A stretch of DNA of 64,000 nucleotides from NCBI RefSeq assembly GCF_022664535.1, contig NZ_JAKUJY010000006.1, positions 141,428-205,427 on the forward strand, written 5' to 3'. Positions 28,761 through 37,594 of the stretch are shown piece by piece. This stretch comes from Sphingobium trunci (GTDB taxonomy: Bacteria; Pseudomonadota; Alphaproteobacteria; Sphingomonadales; Sphingomonadaceae). The translations under genes and the position numbers were made by a program. Under the pieces are notes generated by a model. It was not told where the DNA came from and did not search any database. It was given only the letters and a program-made list of their open reading frames with translations. Position 1 is the first letter of the stretch, and each line of letters begins with the position of its first letter.

Positions 28761-29486
28761 ATGTTGGTTCTTACTTCTGAAAATGCGCGCGCTGCGCGAT
28801 GGTTCCGTTCTGCGCTTAAATTGGGTGCTACTGTCGGTATTTTCGGGGCGCTGTGCGCTGCGGTGCCTGCGCAGGCCAAGTCCGACGATGACGATCCCTA
28901 TGGCGATGCGTCGGAAATCAACACCAGTGCGCTCGGCCCGGCGGATGTTGGCTTTTCCAACCTTTTCTCCAGCCTTCAGCGCCTCGACGGCCAGGCCAAG
29001 TCGGCCAACTACATCCCCTCCGGACGTCCCGTCGAGAAACTCTCCCTGACCTCCAATTTCGGCGTCCGCTCCGACCCCTTCAACGGCGGCGCCCGGATGC
29101 ACAAGGGCATCGATATCCCCGGCCCCGTCGGCACCAAGATTTACGCGACTGCCAACGGTATCGTCAGTCGCGCTGGCTGGGCCAGCGGTTATGGCAATCT
29201 GGTCCAGATCTCGCATGGCGGCGGCATGGAAACCCGCTACGGCCATATGTCGAAGCTGCTGGTTGCCGCCAACAGCTATGTCCATCGCGGGCAGCTGATC
29301 GGCCTGATGGGCTCGACCGGCCGTTCGACCGGCAGCCATCTCCATTATGAAGTGCGCGTCGATGGTCAGGCCATCAACCCCATTCCCTTCGTTGCCGGGC
29401 CCGATTATCTGGTGGCGATGAACACCAAGCCGCCGATTGCGATGGGCGGCCCGACCAAGGCTCAGGAACGGGCGGCCGACGAATAA
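28761..29486 (+). CDS. Secreted M23 family (LytM) peptidase
   Basis: A 241-residue periplasmic protein with a signal peptide ending near VPAQA (about 36). A short linker leads to the LytM domain with HKGIDIPGPVGTKI and HLHYEVRVDG, so both zinc-binding motifs are complete. It probably cleaves peptide cross-links of murein in cell separation. The upstream CtrA-like box, shared with ccrM, suggests cell-cycle control. A good terminator follows. Confidence 0.93.
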   Translation: MLVLTSENARAARWFRSALKLGATVGIFGALCAAVPAQAKSDDDDPYGDASEINTSALGPADVGFSNLFSSLQRLDGQAKSANYIPSGRPVEKLSLTSNFGVRSDPFNGGARMHKGIDIPGPVGTKIYATANGIVSRAGWASGYGNLVQISHGGGMETRYGHMSKLLVAANSYVHRGQLIGLMGSTGRSTGSHLHYEVRVDGQAINPIPFVAGPDYLVAMNTKPPIAMGGPTKAQERAADE

Positions 29487-29509
29487 GCGGAACCTTCCCG
29501 TCCCTTTCC

Positions 29510-29546
29510 AAAGGTCCGGCGCTCTCCATGGGTTGCCGGGCCTTTT
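29510..29546 (+). terminator. Intrinsic terminator after M23 peptidase gene
   Basis: An 11-bp stem with one G-U pair (29510-29520 with 29535-29545) is followed by TTGCTTG. It lies between the peptidase gene and erpA. Confidence 0.8.
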
Positions 29547-29567
29547 GCTTGATCCTATCTAGATGCC

Positions 29568-29894
29568 ATGACCGAAATCGATTTGACGCCCTCTGCCGCT
29601 GCCCGTGTCGCCGCGATCGCGGCCAAACAGGGCAAGCCCGCGATTCTGCGCCTGGCGGTGGAGGGCGGTGGCTGTTCGGGTTTCCAATATCGGTTCGGCT
29701 TGGCCGATGCGGTGGAAGCGGACGATGTAGCCGTCGAACGCGACGGCGTGACGCTGGTCGTGGATGATGTCAGCATCGATCTGGTGCGTGGTTCGGCCGT
29801 GGACTTCGTGTCTGATCTGGGCGGAAAGGCGTTCAAGGTGACCAACCCCAATGCGACCGCCGGTTGCGGTTGTGGTACCAGCTTCTCGGTTTGA
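29568..29894 (+). CDS. erpA: Iron-sulfur cluster insertion protein ErpA/IscA
   Basis: A-type Fe-S carrier of 108 residues. The three ligand cysteines are present: GGGCSGFQY (about 36) and CGCGTSF near the C-terminus (about 101-103). It delivers 4Fe-4S clusters to respiratory and isoprenoid enzymes. It stands apart from any suf or isc operon, between terminated genes. Confidence 0.92.
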   Translation: MTEIDLTPSAAARVAAIAAKQGKPAILRLAVEGGGCSGFQYRFGLADAVEADDVAVERDGVTLVVDDVSIDLVRGSAVDFVSDLGGKAFKVTNPNATAGCGCGTSFSV

Positions 29895-29947
29895 TGCCGC
29901 GCTGGCTCTGGTCCAAAGGCCGTTCAGTTCTTTTCCGTTGCCGCACC

Positions 29948-29992
29948 GTTTTCACGAAAAACCGGTTCCCACTTTTTCGCACGATGCTCTAG
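29948..29992. repeat. Alphaproteobacterial intergenic repeat fragment
   Basis: The stretch GTTTTCACGAAAAACCGG through TTTTTCGCACGATGCTCTAG resembles a short repeat scattered between genes in many alphaproteobacteria. Recognition is from memory of that repeat; no second copy is seen in this window. It fills part of the 123-base gap between erpA and xthA. Confidence 0.5.
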
Positions 29993-30017
29993 GGATGCGC
30001 CCAAGGAGATTTCGTCC

Positions 30018-30791
30018 ATGCGCATCGCCACTTTCAACATCAACGGGATCAAGGCGCGCCTGCCGCGCCTGCTGGAGTGGCTGGATGAGACGCGGCCGGA
30101 CATCGCCTGCCTGCAGGAAATCAAGACCTCCGACGATACTTTCCCGCTGAAGGATATCGAAAGCGTCGGCTATGGCGCGATCTGGCACGGGCAAAAGGGC
30201 TTCAACGGCGTCGCCATTCTCGCGCGCGGCGAGACGCCGACGGAGATTCGTCGCGGTTTGGAAGGCGAGCCGGAGGATGAGCATAGCCGCTATCTGGAGG
30301 CTGATGTGAAGGGCCTGCGCGTCGCGAGCATCTACCTGCCCAACGGCAATCCGCAGCCGGGACCGAAATTCGACTATAAGCTGCGCTGGATGAAACGTCT
30401 GCGCACCCGCGCTTCGGAAATCTGGGCGGAGGAAGTGCCCGCCATCCTGGCGGGGGACTATAACGTTATCCCGCGGGACAAGGATGTCTATTCGGTGAAG
30501 GCCATGGCCAACGATGCGCTGATGCAGCCGGAAAGCCGTGCCGCCTATCGCCGCCTGCTGGGCGATGGCTGGACCGACGCCATTGCCAGCCGCCATCCGG
30601 CGGGCGGGATATGGACCTATTGGGATTATCAGATGAACGCCTGGCCGCGTGATGCGGGGTTCCGGATCGACCATCTGCTGCTCAGTCCGGCCGCAGCCGA
30701 CCGGCTGATCGATGCGCAGGTGGACCGGGATTTTCGGGGACGGGAGAAGGCGAGCGACCACGCGCCGACTTGGGTGGAACTGGCGGAATAA
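30018..30791 (+). CDS. xthA: Exodeoxyribonuclease III
   Basis: AP endonuclease/3'-exonuclease of 257 residues for base-excision repair. Family motifs are NINGIKARLPRLLEWL (about 6-21), CLQEIKT with the metal-binding Glu, GDYNVIPRDKDVY, and the C-terminal SDHAPTWVEL with the catalytic His. The length matches the family. GGAGATTT precedes the start. Confidence 0.95.
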   Translation: MRIATFNINGIKARLPRLLEWLDETRPDIACLQEIKTSDDTFPLKDIESVGYGAIWHGQKGFNGVAILARGETPTEIRRGLEGEPEDEHSRYLEADVKGLRVASIYLPNGNPQPGPKFDYKLRWMKRLRTRASEIWAEEVPAILAGDYNVIPRDKDVYSVKAMANDALMQPESRAAYRRLLGDGWTDAIASRHPAGGIWTYWDYQMNAWPRDAGFRIDHLLLSPAAADRLIDAQVDRDFRGREKASDHAPTWVELAE

Positions 30792-30793
30792 TT

Positions 30794-30858
30794 TTATCCG
30801 GGCAATATTGACTGAATAACATCCGGATAATAATAGCCGTGCCGAAGGAGATTTCGGC
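30794..30858 (+). promoter_or_regulatory. Promoter, inverted repeat and RBS hairpin of the DUF2239 gene
   Basis: TTATCCGG (30794-30801) and CCGGATAA (30823-30830) form a perfect 8-bp inverted repeat. They flank and overlap a promoter-like TTGACT (30808-30813), a 17-base spacer and TAATAG (30831-30836). Immediately before the ATG, GCCGAA (30841-30846) pairs with TTCGGC (30853-30858) and leaves GGAGAT, the ribosome binding site, in the loop. Confidence 0.6.
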
Positions 30859-31386
30859 ATGACGCGCACATTCACGGCCTTTGCGGGCGACCTCTGGATC
30901 GCGACCGGCGATGAGGACGAGATACGCGCTGCCTTGCACGCCATCGGGGCCGAGGCGCAGAATCTCCTCCTTTTCGACGACAATACGGGCAGGCAGGTCG
31001 ATATCGACCTGCGCGGCTCTTCAACCGAACCTCGGCGCGGGCGGGGGCGGCCAAAACTGGGCGTCCAGGCACGGGAAGTGACGCTTTTGCCCCGCCACTG
31101 GGATTGGCTGGCGATGCAGCCGGGCGGAGCTTCGGTGACATTGCGGCGGCTGGTCGAGGACGCGCGCAAGGCGGCTAAGGACAGGCCTTCACCGCGAGTT
31201 GCGATGGATGCGGCCTATCACTTCCTGACCGTGATGGCCGGCGACCGGCCTGGCTATGAGGATGCGATCAGGGCGCTCTATGCCCGGGACAGGGAGGCCT
31301 TTGAGGGGGCGTCGCGAGACTGGCCAAGTTCGATTCGAGATCACGGCTCGGCGCTGGCGCAGCCGGCATGGGGTCAGGCCGTCTGA
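30859..31386 (+). CDS. DUF2239 family protein, possible DNA-binding protein
   Basis: A 175-residue conserved protein of unknown function. A first part of about 55 residues forms an alpha/beta region. A basic AT-hook-like stretch RRGRGRPKLG (59-68) follows, then REVTLLPRHWDWLA and GGASVTLRRLVEDARKA (72-106). This strand-helix-helix pattern resembles a ribbon-helix-helix DNA-binding fold, though that is inference. The inverted repeat over its own promoter would suit an autoregulator. The gene converges on the DUF2147 gene. Confidence 0.85.
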   Translation: MTRTFTAFAGDLWIATGDEDEIRAALHAIGAEAQNLLLFDDNTGRQVDIDLRGSSTEPRRGRGRPKLGVQAREVTLLPRHWDWLAMQPGGASVTLRRLVEDARKAAKDRPSPRVAMDAAYHFLTVMAGDRPGYEDAIRALYARDREAFEGASRDWPSSIRDHGSALAQPAWGQAV

Positions 31387-31398
31387 GGCGGCCTGACC
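31372..31398. terminator. Hairpin between convergent DUF2239 and DUF2147 genes
   Basis: Perfect 10-bp stem GGTCAGGCCG / CGGCCTGACC (31372-31381 with 31389-31398), overlapping the DUF2239 stop. No U tract, so termination is plausible but not certain. Confidence 0.5.
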
Positions 31399-31409
31399 CG
31401 GCCATCATC

Positions 31410-31841
31410 TCATCGCATCGGCGTCCAGGTCTGGGTCTTGCAGAAGAACATAATGCAGCCCTGCACCTTCAATGTGCCGTCTACATTGCGGCTGACCTTG
31501 CTGTTGTAGCTCTTGCCGCTTTCCGGATCGTAGATGGTCCCCTTCCAGAGATCGCCCGCATCCTCGAATCCGGATAGCAGGGCAAGGCCGGCCAGAGGCT
31601 TGCTGCGAAGCGCTGGATCGGGATTCTTGATATCAGTTTGCGGGCGGCCCGGGGTGGGCTTGACGATCCTTTCGATGCGGCCGCACAGCGCCTTGCCGCA
31701 GGTGGTGATCTGGACGATGGCCTTGCCGCCGACCGTGGCCCAGCGGCCGGTAATGGGTTGCGCCGCCTCGGCCGGCAGGGCGGTCGCCAGCAGCAGCCCC
31801 GTCAGCGTGGCGCGGGTGGCGAAAGGGGTAAAGCGGTGCAT
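31410..31841 (-). CDS. Secreted DUF2147 family protein
   Basis: A 143-residue exported protein with a signal peptide (ends near LPAEAA). The mature DUF2147 domain contains ITGRWATVGG, CGKALCGRI and LWKGTIYDPESGKSYNSKV, with four cysteines likely paired as disulphides. The start at 31841 is preferred over 31856 because GGAG lies six bases before it. The function of the family is unknown; it may bind a small ligand in the periplasm. Confidence 0.85.
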   Translation of the reverse strand: MHRFTPFATRATLTGLLLATALPAEAAQPITGRWATVGGKAIVQITTCGKALCGRIERIVKPTPGRPQTDIKNPDPALRSKPLAGLALLSGFEDAGDLWKGTIYDPESGKSYNSKVSRNVDGTLKVQGCIMFFCKTQTWTPMR

Positions 31842-32006
31842 GAACCTCTCCAACATATGTCTTTGAGGTGGGATAGAGCAGGTTCGAACGCGCCGCCAAG
31901 GGCCAAAATCGCAGGCTCTGCGGTGTCTATGAAGGAACGCTACGGCAGCCTCCCTTCATCGTCTCACCTTTTTTGAGCAGACCGTGCCCTTTCCCTGCGC
32001 AAGCCT

Positions 32007-32999
32007 CTAAAAAGCCTTGCTGATCGAGCAGGCGGCCGGCCCCAGAATGACGACGAACAGAGTCGGCAGGATGAAGAGAATCAGCGGCACGGTCATGATC
32101 GCGGGCAGGCGCGCGGCCTTTTCCTCGGCGCGCATCATGCGTTCGTGGCGGAACTCGGCGGACAGCACGCGCAGTGCGGAGGCGAGCGGCGTGCCGTATT
32201 TTTCGGTCTGGATCATAGTCGTCACCACGCCCTTGACCGCATCCAGCTTGACGCGGCTGGCGAGATTTTCGAATGCCATGCGCCGTTCGGTCAGGAAGCT
32301 GAGCTCAATCGAGGTCAGGTGAAATTCGTCGCCCAGTTCCGGATAGGCCTTGCCCAGTTCGCGGGCGACGCGGCTGAAGGCGGCATCGACAGTCAAGCCC
32401 GCCTCGGCGCAGATCACCAGCAGGTCGAGCGCGTCCGGCAGCCCCTTGCGGATCGCGGCGGAGCGCTTCTGGATCTTGTTGTCGATGAAGAGATCGGGGG
32501 CCTTGTAGGACAGCAGCAGCGCACCGGCAAAAGCCATGAAGCGCTTGGCCCCGCCCCATTCCGGGAAAATTCCCACGGCATAGAGCAGCAGCGCCGCCAT
32601 GCCGCCGATCACGATCGGCAGGATCATGCGGCCGAAAATAATCGCGACGGCCCAGTCCTTTGAGCGGATGCCGGCCTGCGCCAGGCGGATCTGGGCGTCC
32701 TTGAGCTGATCGTCCTGCAACACCTTCAGGCTCGACAGGAAGGAGCGCATCCGGTCGGTCGTCTGGTTCTTCTGCACCAGCTTGGCCCGGCGGCGGCTGG
32801 TGGACGCGGTGATGCCCGCCTTCAACTGTTCGCGCCGCTCGTTCAGCGCCTTGACGCGCTTCGCCATCGGATCCCGCACCGTCGTCACCGCATAGAGCGC
32901 GAACAGCGTCGCCAACGTCGCCAGCGCGGCCAGCAGCGTGCCGAAATCGGTGGCGGTCAGACCGAACAGGGTGCCGGCTGCGACGGGAGTGGGTTCCAT
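32007..32999 (-). CDS. tadC: Tad pilus inner-membrane protein TadC
   Basis: Type II secretion F-domain protein of 330 residues and last gene of the tad operon. Transmembrane helices occur near the N-terminus (about 15-38), in the middle (about 120-165) and at the C-terminus (PLILFILPTLFVVILG). The cytoplasmic F-domain (SYKAPDLFIDNKIQKRS, then LLVICAEAGLTVDAAFSRVA) is clear. It forms the pilus platform with TadB, whose gene ends 16 bases upstream. Confidence 0.92.
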   Translation of the reverse strand: MEPTPVAAGTLFGLTATDFGTLLAALATLATLFALYAVTTVRDPMAKRVKALNERREQLKAGITASTSRRRAKLVQKNQTTDRMRSFLSSLKVLQDDQLKDAQIRLAQAGIRSKDWAVAIIFGRMILPIVIGGMAALLLYAVGIFPEWGGAKRFMAFAGALLLSYKAPDLFIDNKIQKRSAAIRKGLPDALDLLVICAEAGLTVDAAFSRVARELGKAYPELGDEFHLTSIELSFLTERRMAFENLASRVKLDAVKGVVTTMIQTEKYGTPLASALRVLSAEFRHERMMRAEEKAARLPAIMTVPLILFILPTLFVVILGPAACSISKAF

Positions 33000-33015
33000 C
33001 TCGATCGGTTCCTTG

Positions 33016-34014
33016 TCAGATCTCGAAATTGATCATCTGGGCCATGATGAAGGCGCCGATCGCCATCCAGCACATGCCGCCGATACCGATGATCTGCATC
33101 AACGAAAGCCCGAAAACGCCGGCCGGATCGGGCGTGAAGAAGGGCGACATATAGTCATAGTTGATGTAGCAGATCAGGCCGAAGACCAGGAAGGGCAGCA
33201 CGCCGATGATATAAGCCGACGCTTTCGATTCTGACGACATGGCGCGGATCTTGAGCTTCATCTGCGATCGCTGCCGCAGCACTGTCGCCAAGTTGGACAG
33301 GGTTTCGGCGAGGTTGCCGCCCGTTTCGCGCTGGATCGCCAGGCTGATGACGAAGAACTGGAATTCCGGAGTGCCCAGGCGGTCGGCGGTTTCCTGAAGC
33401 GCCTGGTCCATGGTCTTGCCGATCTTGATCCGCTCGGTGATCATCTTGAATTCCTCGCCCACCGGGCCGGGAACCTCACTCGAGACGACGTTCAGCGTTT
33501 CCGCGATCGGCAGGCCCGAACGCAGGCCGCGCGTCAGCAGTTCCAGCGCGTCGGGGAATTTGGCGTTGAATTTCAGGATGCGTCCCTTGATCAGACGGCT
33601 GACCCACATGTGCGGCAGGCCCAGGCCCGCGGCAAGAGCCAGCATCAGCGCGAACAGCGGCGGAAAGCCTCGCAGCATCAGCAGCGCGCAGAGGATCAGG
33701 AAGATGACCGCGCAGGACGTCATATATTGGCTGACGGTCCATTTCTTGCCCGTCATGCGGATCCGCTTGGCCAGATTTTCCGGGTTGGGAACCAGCGAGA
33801 CCAGCATGGAGGGTTCGGCATTGGCCGGCCGGTTGGAAATCGCCTTGCGCATGCGGGCTTGCATTATCGCATCGGTGGAATCGCTATGCCGCCCCCGGAT
33901 CAGTTCCATACGGCGTTTCTGTGCCCTGTCGGGCGAAGGACCGGCAAAGGCCATGACGACCAGACCCAGCATGGCTGCCAGCAGCACCGCCATCAGGATG
34001 ATATTGCCGTTCAT
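33016..34014 (-). CDS. tadB: Tad pilus inner-membrane protein TadB
   Basis: A paralogue of TadC with 332 residues. The N-terminal membrane helix is ILMAVLLAAMLGLVVMAFAG, followed by central helices and the F-domain FPDALELLTRGLRSGLPIAE with ERIKIGKTMDQALQETADRLG. It is the partner of TadC in the platform on which the secretion ATPase normally acts. In the usual order the ATPase gene cpaF precedes tadB; here cpaE does, only 66 bases away. Confidence 0.93.
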   Translation of the reverse strand: MNGNIILMAVLLAAMLGLVVMAFAGPSPDRAQKRRMELIRGRHSDSTDAIMQARMRKAISNRPANAEPSMLVSLVPNPENLAKRIRMTGKKWTVSQYMTSCAVIFLILCALLMLRGFPPLFALMLALAAGLGLPHMWVSRLIKGRILKFNAKFPDALELLTRGLRSGLPIAETLNVVSSEVPGPVGEEFKMITERIKIGKTMDQALQETADRLGTPEFQFFVISLAIQRETGGNLAETLSNLATVLRQRSQMKLKIRAMSSESKASAYIIGVLPFLVFGLICYINYDYMSPFFTPDPAGVFGLSLMQIIGIGGMCWMAIGAFIMAQMINFEI

Positions 34015-34080
34015 CTGTCCGTCCGTTCCAATCCGGTTCCGTCAGGGGAGCGGTGCCTGTTCGCGGCACCGCTGTGAGGT

Positions 34081-35361
34081 TCAAGCTGTCTTCCTGTCCT
34101 TGCGCGACGGGATCATGCCCTTGAGATCGGCGATCTTGCCGAACAGGGAGTCGCCCTTTTTCGCGGAAGTCGCGCCGGCCTCGTCCTCGCCATCCTCCGC
34201 CGCGCCGAGCACGGCCTCCATCAGGGCGGTGCAGGAGGCGCCTACCTTGCTGCCCTTGGCGGTCTCAGCCAGCGTCTTGCCGAGCTTTGCCGCCTGGGAT
34301 GCAAGCTTGAGGTCGAAGGGGACGAGAATGTCGACCTTGCGTTCGATCGACTGTTCGAAATCCTTGCGGTTGATTTCCGGCGCGCCGGGATGGACGCGGT
34401 TGGCCACCACCAGCACGCGCGACTGCGGGGCGTTGGTCTTCAGCCAGGAGAGGATGCGGATCGAATCGCGCGCTGCCGCCAGCGTGAGTTCAGTGACCAC
34501 CACCGTGACATTGACGTCGCTCATCAGATGCGGATGCTGGATGAGCATGCCGCGCGGCAAGTCGACGACGCTGCACTCGAAGGCGGCGCGGAATTCCTCC
34601 AGCAACTGGTAGAAGGCGCCGCCATCGGTCAGCATCGGCTGGCTGATCGGCGCTTCGGCCGACAGGATGGCAAGCGTATCGCTGGCCCGGACCATGGCGC
34701 GTTCGATGAACAGACCATCGATGCGGCTGGGATTTTCGATCGCGTCGGTCAGGCCACGGCCCGGCTCGAGATCCATCGCCAGCGCATTGGTCCCGAAATG
34801 GACGTCGAGGTCGAGGAGCGCCGTGGGGCGTTTCTTTTTCTCGCTCAGCAGCCAGGCAAGCGAGGTCGCGAGGCTGGAAGCACCCACGCCGCCGCGCGTG
34901 CCGATGACGGCTGCCGTCATGTGCGGGCGCTCCGGCCCCGTATCGCGCGGGGCAAAGAACACGGCTTGTGCCTGCGCCAGCGCGTCGCGCAACTGGTCGG
35001 CGCCAAAGGGCTTCAACAGATAGTCCTGAATACCGCTCGCCAGCAGATCGCGATAGAGGCGCACGTCATTGACCTGGCCCGCGGCGATCACGACCGTGCC
35101 GGGTTCGCAGACCTCGGCAAGGCTGTTGATGTCCCCCAGCGGATCGCCGCTTTCCGACATGTCGATAAACAGGATTTGCGGTGAAGCGGTGATCGACAGG
35201 CTCTGCACTGCGTTGCGCATGCCGCCCTTGTTCACCTTTTCCGGCGCCCAGCCCATCTCGGCCGCGACCACACGCAGCAGGTCGAAACTGTGATCGTCGC
35301 AGACGAAGGCGTGGAAGGGATCACGCTGGCCGGAAGCGCCGGGTTTCCAGGGAGCATTCAT
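34081..35361 (-). CDS. cpaE: Pilus assembly protein CpaE (TadZ)
   Basis: A 426-residue localisation factor for the Tad pilus. The N-terminal receiver-like domain (about 15-130, SGIQDYLLKPFGADQLRDAL) is followed by a MinD/ParA-type ATPase domain with the deviant Walker A GTRGGVGASSLA and LLDLDVHFGTNALA. The C-terminal tail is charged. It is usually followed by cpaF. Here the next gene is tadB. Confidence 0.93.
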   Translation of the reverse strand: MNAPWKPGASGQRDPFHAFVCDDHSFDLLRVVAAEMGWAPEKVNKGGMRNAVQSLSITASPQILFIDMSESGDPLGDINSLAEVCEPGTVVIAAGQVNDVRLYRDLLASGIQDYLLKPFGADQLRDALAQAQAVFFAPRDTGPERPHMTAAVIGTRGGVGASSLATSLAWLLSEKKKRPTALLDLDVHFGTNALAMDLEPGRGLTDAIENPSRIDGLFIERAMVRASDTLAILSAEAPISQPMLTDGGAFYQLLEEFRAAFECSVVDLPRGMLIQHPHLMSDVNVTVVVTELTLAAARDSIRILSWLKTNAPQSRVLVVANRVHPGAPEINRKDFEQSIERKVDILVPFDLKLASQAAKLGKTLAETAKGSKVGASCTALMEAVLGAAEDGEDEAGATSAKKGDSLFGKIADLKGMIPSRKDRKTA

Positions 35362-35362
35362 A

Positions 35363-36037
35363 TCATTTCCCTCCCGACAGGGTCTTGAGATCGCCGGAGC
35401 CGGTAGGCACCTTCTCGCGATAGGTGGAGATGGCGCGGTTCGACGTCGCCGTGCGCAGGTCGCTGTCCGTGGTCTGGCCGCGGACCAGATCCTCCGGATT
35501 GGCGATCATCGCGGCAAGGTTGCTGTTCACGCCGCAACCGAAATTCGCCGACGCGCCGAGTTGCTGGTCGGTTTCCGTCTTGTCGGACCAGTCGGGACAG
35601 CCGGGCACGCTGGCGCTGGCGCGGCGCACGATCAGTCTGACGCTGCCCTGTGGCGCGGTGCCGGCGGCCGCCGAGCTGTCCTCACCCACCAGCATGCCGT
35701 GGCGGGCGACGATATTGGCGATGCCTTCGCGCAGGGACGGGCTTACAGCGGCGGCGTCGGTCGCCATCGCGACCTGATCGCCATAGCCAAGACCGATTGA
35801 GACGAACCAGTCGTCCAGGCGGCGCGCTTCGGTTGCGGTCAGGCCACCGTCGGGACCGCCCTGCACATCATAGGTGAAGGCGGTATGGCTGACGACGGGC
35901 TGGTGGACCGACTGGACGCCGCGATTGGCGCCCTGGTCGGTCTGGCAGGCGGCCAGCGGCAGCGCCAAGAGGGCCAGCGTAGCAAGGCTGATGCCGAAGC
36001 GAACCGGAATTTTTCGAGACTGGAAGGTCATGGTCAT
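35363..36037 (-). CDS. cpaD: Pilus assembly lipoprotein CpaD
   Basis: An outer-membrane-associated lipoprotein of 224 residues that assists the CpaC secretin. The lipobox LAAC is at residues 28-31. The CpaD domain includes GCGVNSNLAAMIANPEDLVRG, the family signature with the cysteine. It is packed 1 base from cpaE and 11 bases from cpaC. Confidence 0.93.
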   Translation of the reverse strand: MTMTFQSRKIPVRFGISLATLALLALPLAACQTDQGANRGVQSVHQPVVSHTAFTYDVQGGPDGGLTATEARRLDDWFVSIGLGYGDQVAMATDAAAVSPSLREGIANIVARHGMLVGEDSSAAAGTAPQGSVRLIVRRASASVPGCPDWSDKTETDQQLGASANFGCGVNSNLAAMIANPEDLVRGQTTDSDLRTATSNRAISTYREKVPTGSGDLKTLSGGK

Positions 36038-36048
36038 CGTCCTTCGGA

Positions 36049-37593
36049 TCAGAAGCTGAAGCCGGGCGCGGCGTCCTTGGACCGCTTGCTTTCCCGTGCT
36101 CCGGGCGGTGGCGCGGCGGCCGTTGCCTGGGGGCCGGGAGCGGGGACGGGTTCGCCGGGCGCGCGGCTCGGCATAGGCGCGCGAGCGCCGCTCACGCCGT
36201 CATGCATCTGTTCGAGGAACAGGCCCTGGCCCTCATTCGCGTTGCGGAAACCGTCGGTCGGCAGACGCACGTCCGACGCGTTCATTGGCTTCACCAGATA
36301 GGGGGTGACGACGATCACCAGTTCGCTCTCATTCCGCTGGAAGCTGCGCGACTTGAACAGGCTGCCCAGGATCGGCAGGCTGCCGAGGCCGGGCACCTTG
36401 TTGACATTGTTCCCCGTCTCATTGTTCAACAGGCCCGCAATCATGAAGGCCTGGCCCGAACCCAGCTCCACCGTGGTTTCGGCGGTTCGGCTCTTGAGCG
36501 CGGGTACGCTGGTGTTGACCGAGAAATCGAGGCTTGAGACGGTCGGACGCACTCGAAGCGAAATGCGGCCATCGGCCAGCACAGTGGGCGTGAACGCCAA
36601 CTGCACCCCATATTGCTTGAACTCGATGCTGTTGCCCTGCGTGCCGTTGCTGACGGTGTAGGGATATTCGCCGCCCGCCAGGAAGCTTGCGGTTTCGCCT
36701 GAGAGAGAGGTCAGGTTCGGCTGGGCAAGGGTGGTGGCGAGGCCGCTTGATTCGGCTAGGTCCAGCACGCTCGCGACGTCCACACCCATGATACTGGCGA
36801 GGGCTCCAAGACTGAACCCGCCATTATATGCCTGGTTGAACGTCCAGAATCCCGGTGTTCCCGTTACCGATGAAGTGCCGTCTGAATTGACAGTTACGGT
36901 CTGAGATCCACGCGTATAATCGGCTGGATTGCGAGTGCCGCCACCGATATAGCCGTTGCGAAAGTTGCCTGCCGATGCGAAGTTGGTGCCGATCTTGTGA
37001 CCGACGTCCTTGTTAACTTCGGAAATCTTCACCTGCAGCATCACCTGAAGCGGCGTCGCGGTGCGCAGGCGGCTGACCACCGTCACCTCCTTGCCGACAA
37101 AGGCCTGCGTCAGTCTTTCGGCCTCGGCGGCATCCTCGGGCGCGGCGACGGTGCCTGTCAGGAGGACCATGCCGTTCATCTTGTTGACCGCGATGTCGGC
37201 ATTAGGCATCGCCAGCTTCAGCATGTCATCGATGCTGGTCAGGTTGTTGCCGACGCGCACCGTACCCGAAAACAGCACCTTCCCGTTGGTCGCGGTGACG
37301 AAGACAGTGGTTTCGCCGGCCTTCTTCGCGATCAGGTAAAGCTGGTTCTGGGAGCGGACATGAACATCGACCACATCAGGATCGCCGATCACCACGTCCG
37401 ACATCTTGGCAGGCAGGTTGATGACTTTGCTGCCGCCCGCCGACATCAGGATAGCATTGTCCTGCATCGATGCGGGCGCGGCGTTGAGCGCCGTGGTGGG
37501 CGCGGCAGCGGCGGCAACCGCCAGGCCGAGTGCGATGGCCGGACCGAGCAGCGGCTTGGCTGTGCCGGTCGTGAGAACAGGAAACCCCTTCAT
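36049..37593 (-). CDS. cpaC: Tad pilus secretin CpaC (RcpA)
   Basis: Outer-membrane secretin of 514 residues. It has a signal sequence, an N-terminal pilus-assembly domain (SKVINLPAKMSDVVIGDPDVVDV), a BON-like region (VNKMNGMVLLTGTVAAPEDAAEA) and the C-terminal secretin domain with VPGLGSLPILGSLFKS. The last ~50 residues are Pro/Ala-rich. It forms the channel through which the pilus leaves the cell. It is one base from cpaB. Confidence 0.94.
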   Translation of the reverse strand: MKGFPVLTTGTAKPLLGPAIALGLAVAAAAAPTTALNAAPASMQDNAILMSAGGSKVINLPAKMSDVVIGDPDVVDVHVRSQNQLYLIAKKAGETTVFVTATNGKVLFSGTVRVGNNLTSIDDMLKLAMPNADIAVNKMNGMVLLTGTVAAPEDAAEAERLTQAFVGKEVTVVSRLRTATPLQVMLQVKISEVNKDVGHKIGTNFASAGNFRNGYIGGGTRNPADYTRGSQTVTVNSDGTSSVTGTPGFWTFNQAYNGGFSLGALASIMGVDVASVLDLAESSGLATTLAQPNLTSLSGETASFLAGGEYPYTVSNGTQGNSIEFKQYGVQLAFTPTVLADGRISLRVRPTVSSLDFSVNTSVPALKSRTAETTVELGSGQAFMIAGLLNNETGNNVNKVPGLGSLPILGSLFKSRSFQRNESELVIVVTPYLVKPMNASDVRLPTDGFRNANEGQGLFLEQMHDGVSGARAPMPSRAPGEPVPAPGPQATAAAPPPGARESKRSKDAAPGFSF

Positions 37594-37594
37594 C

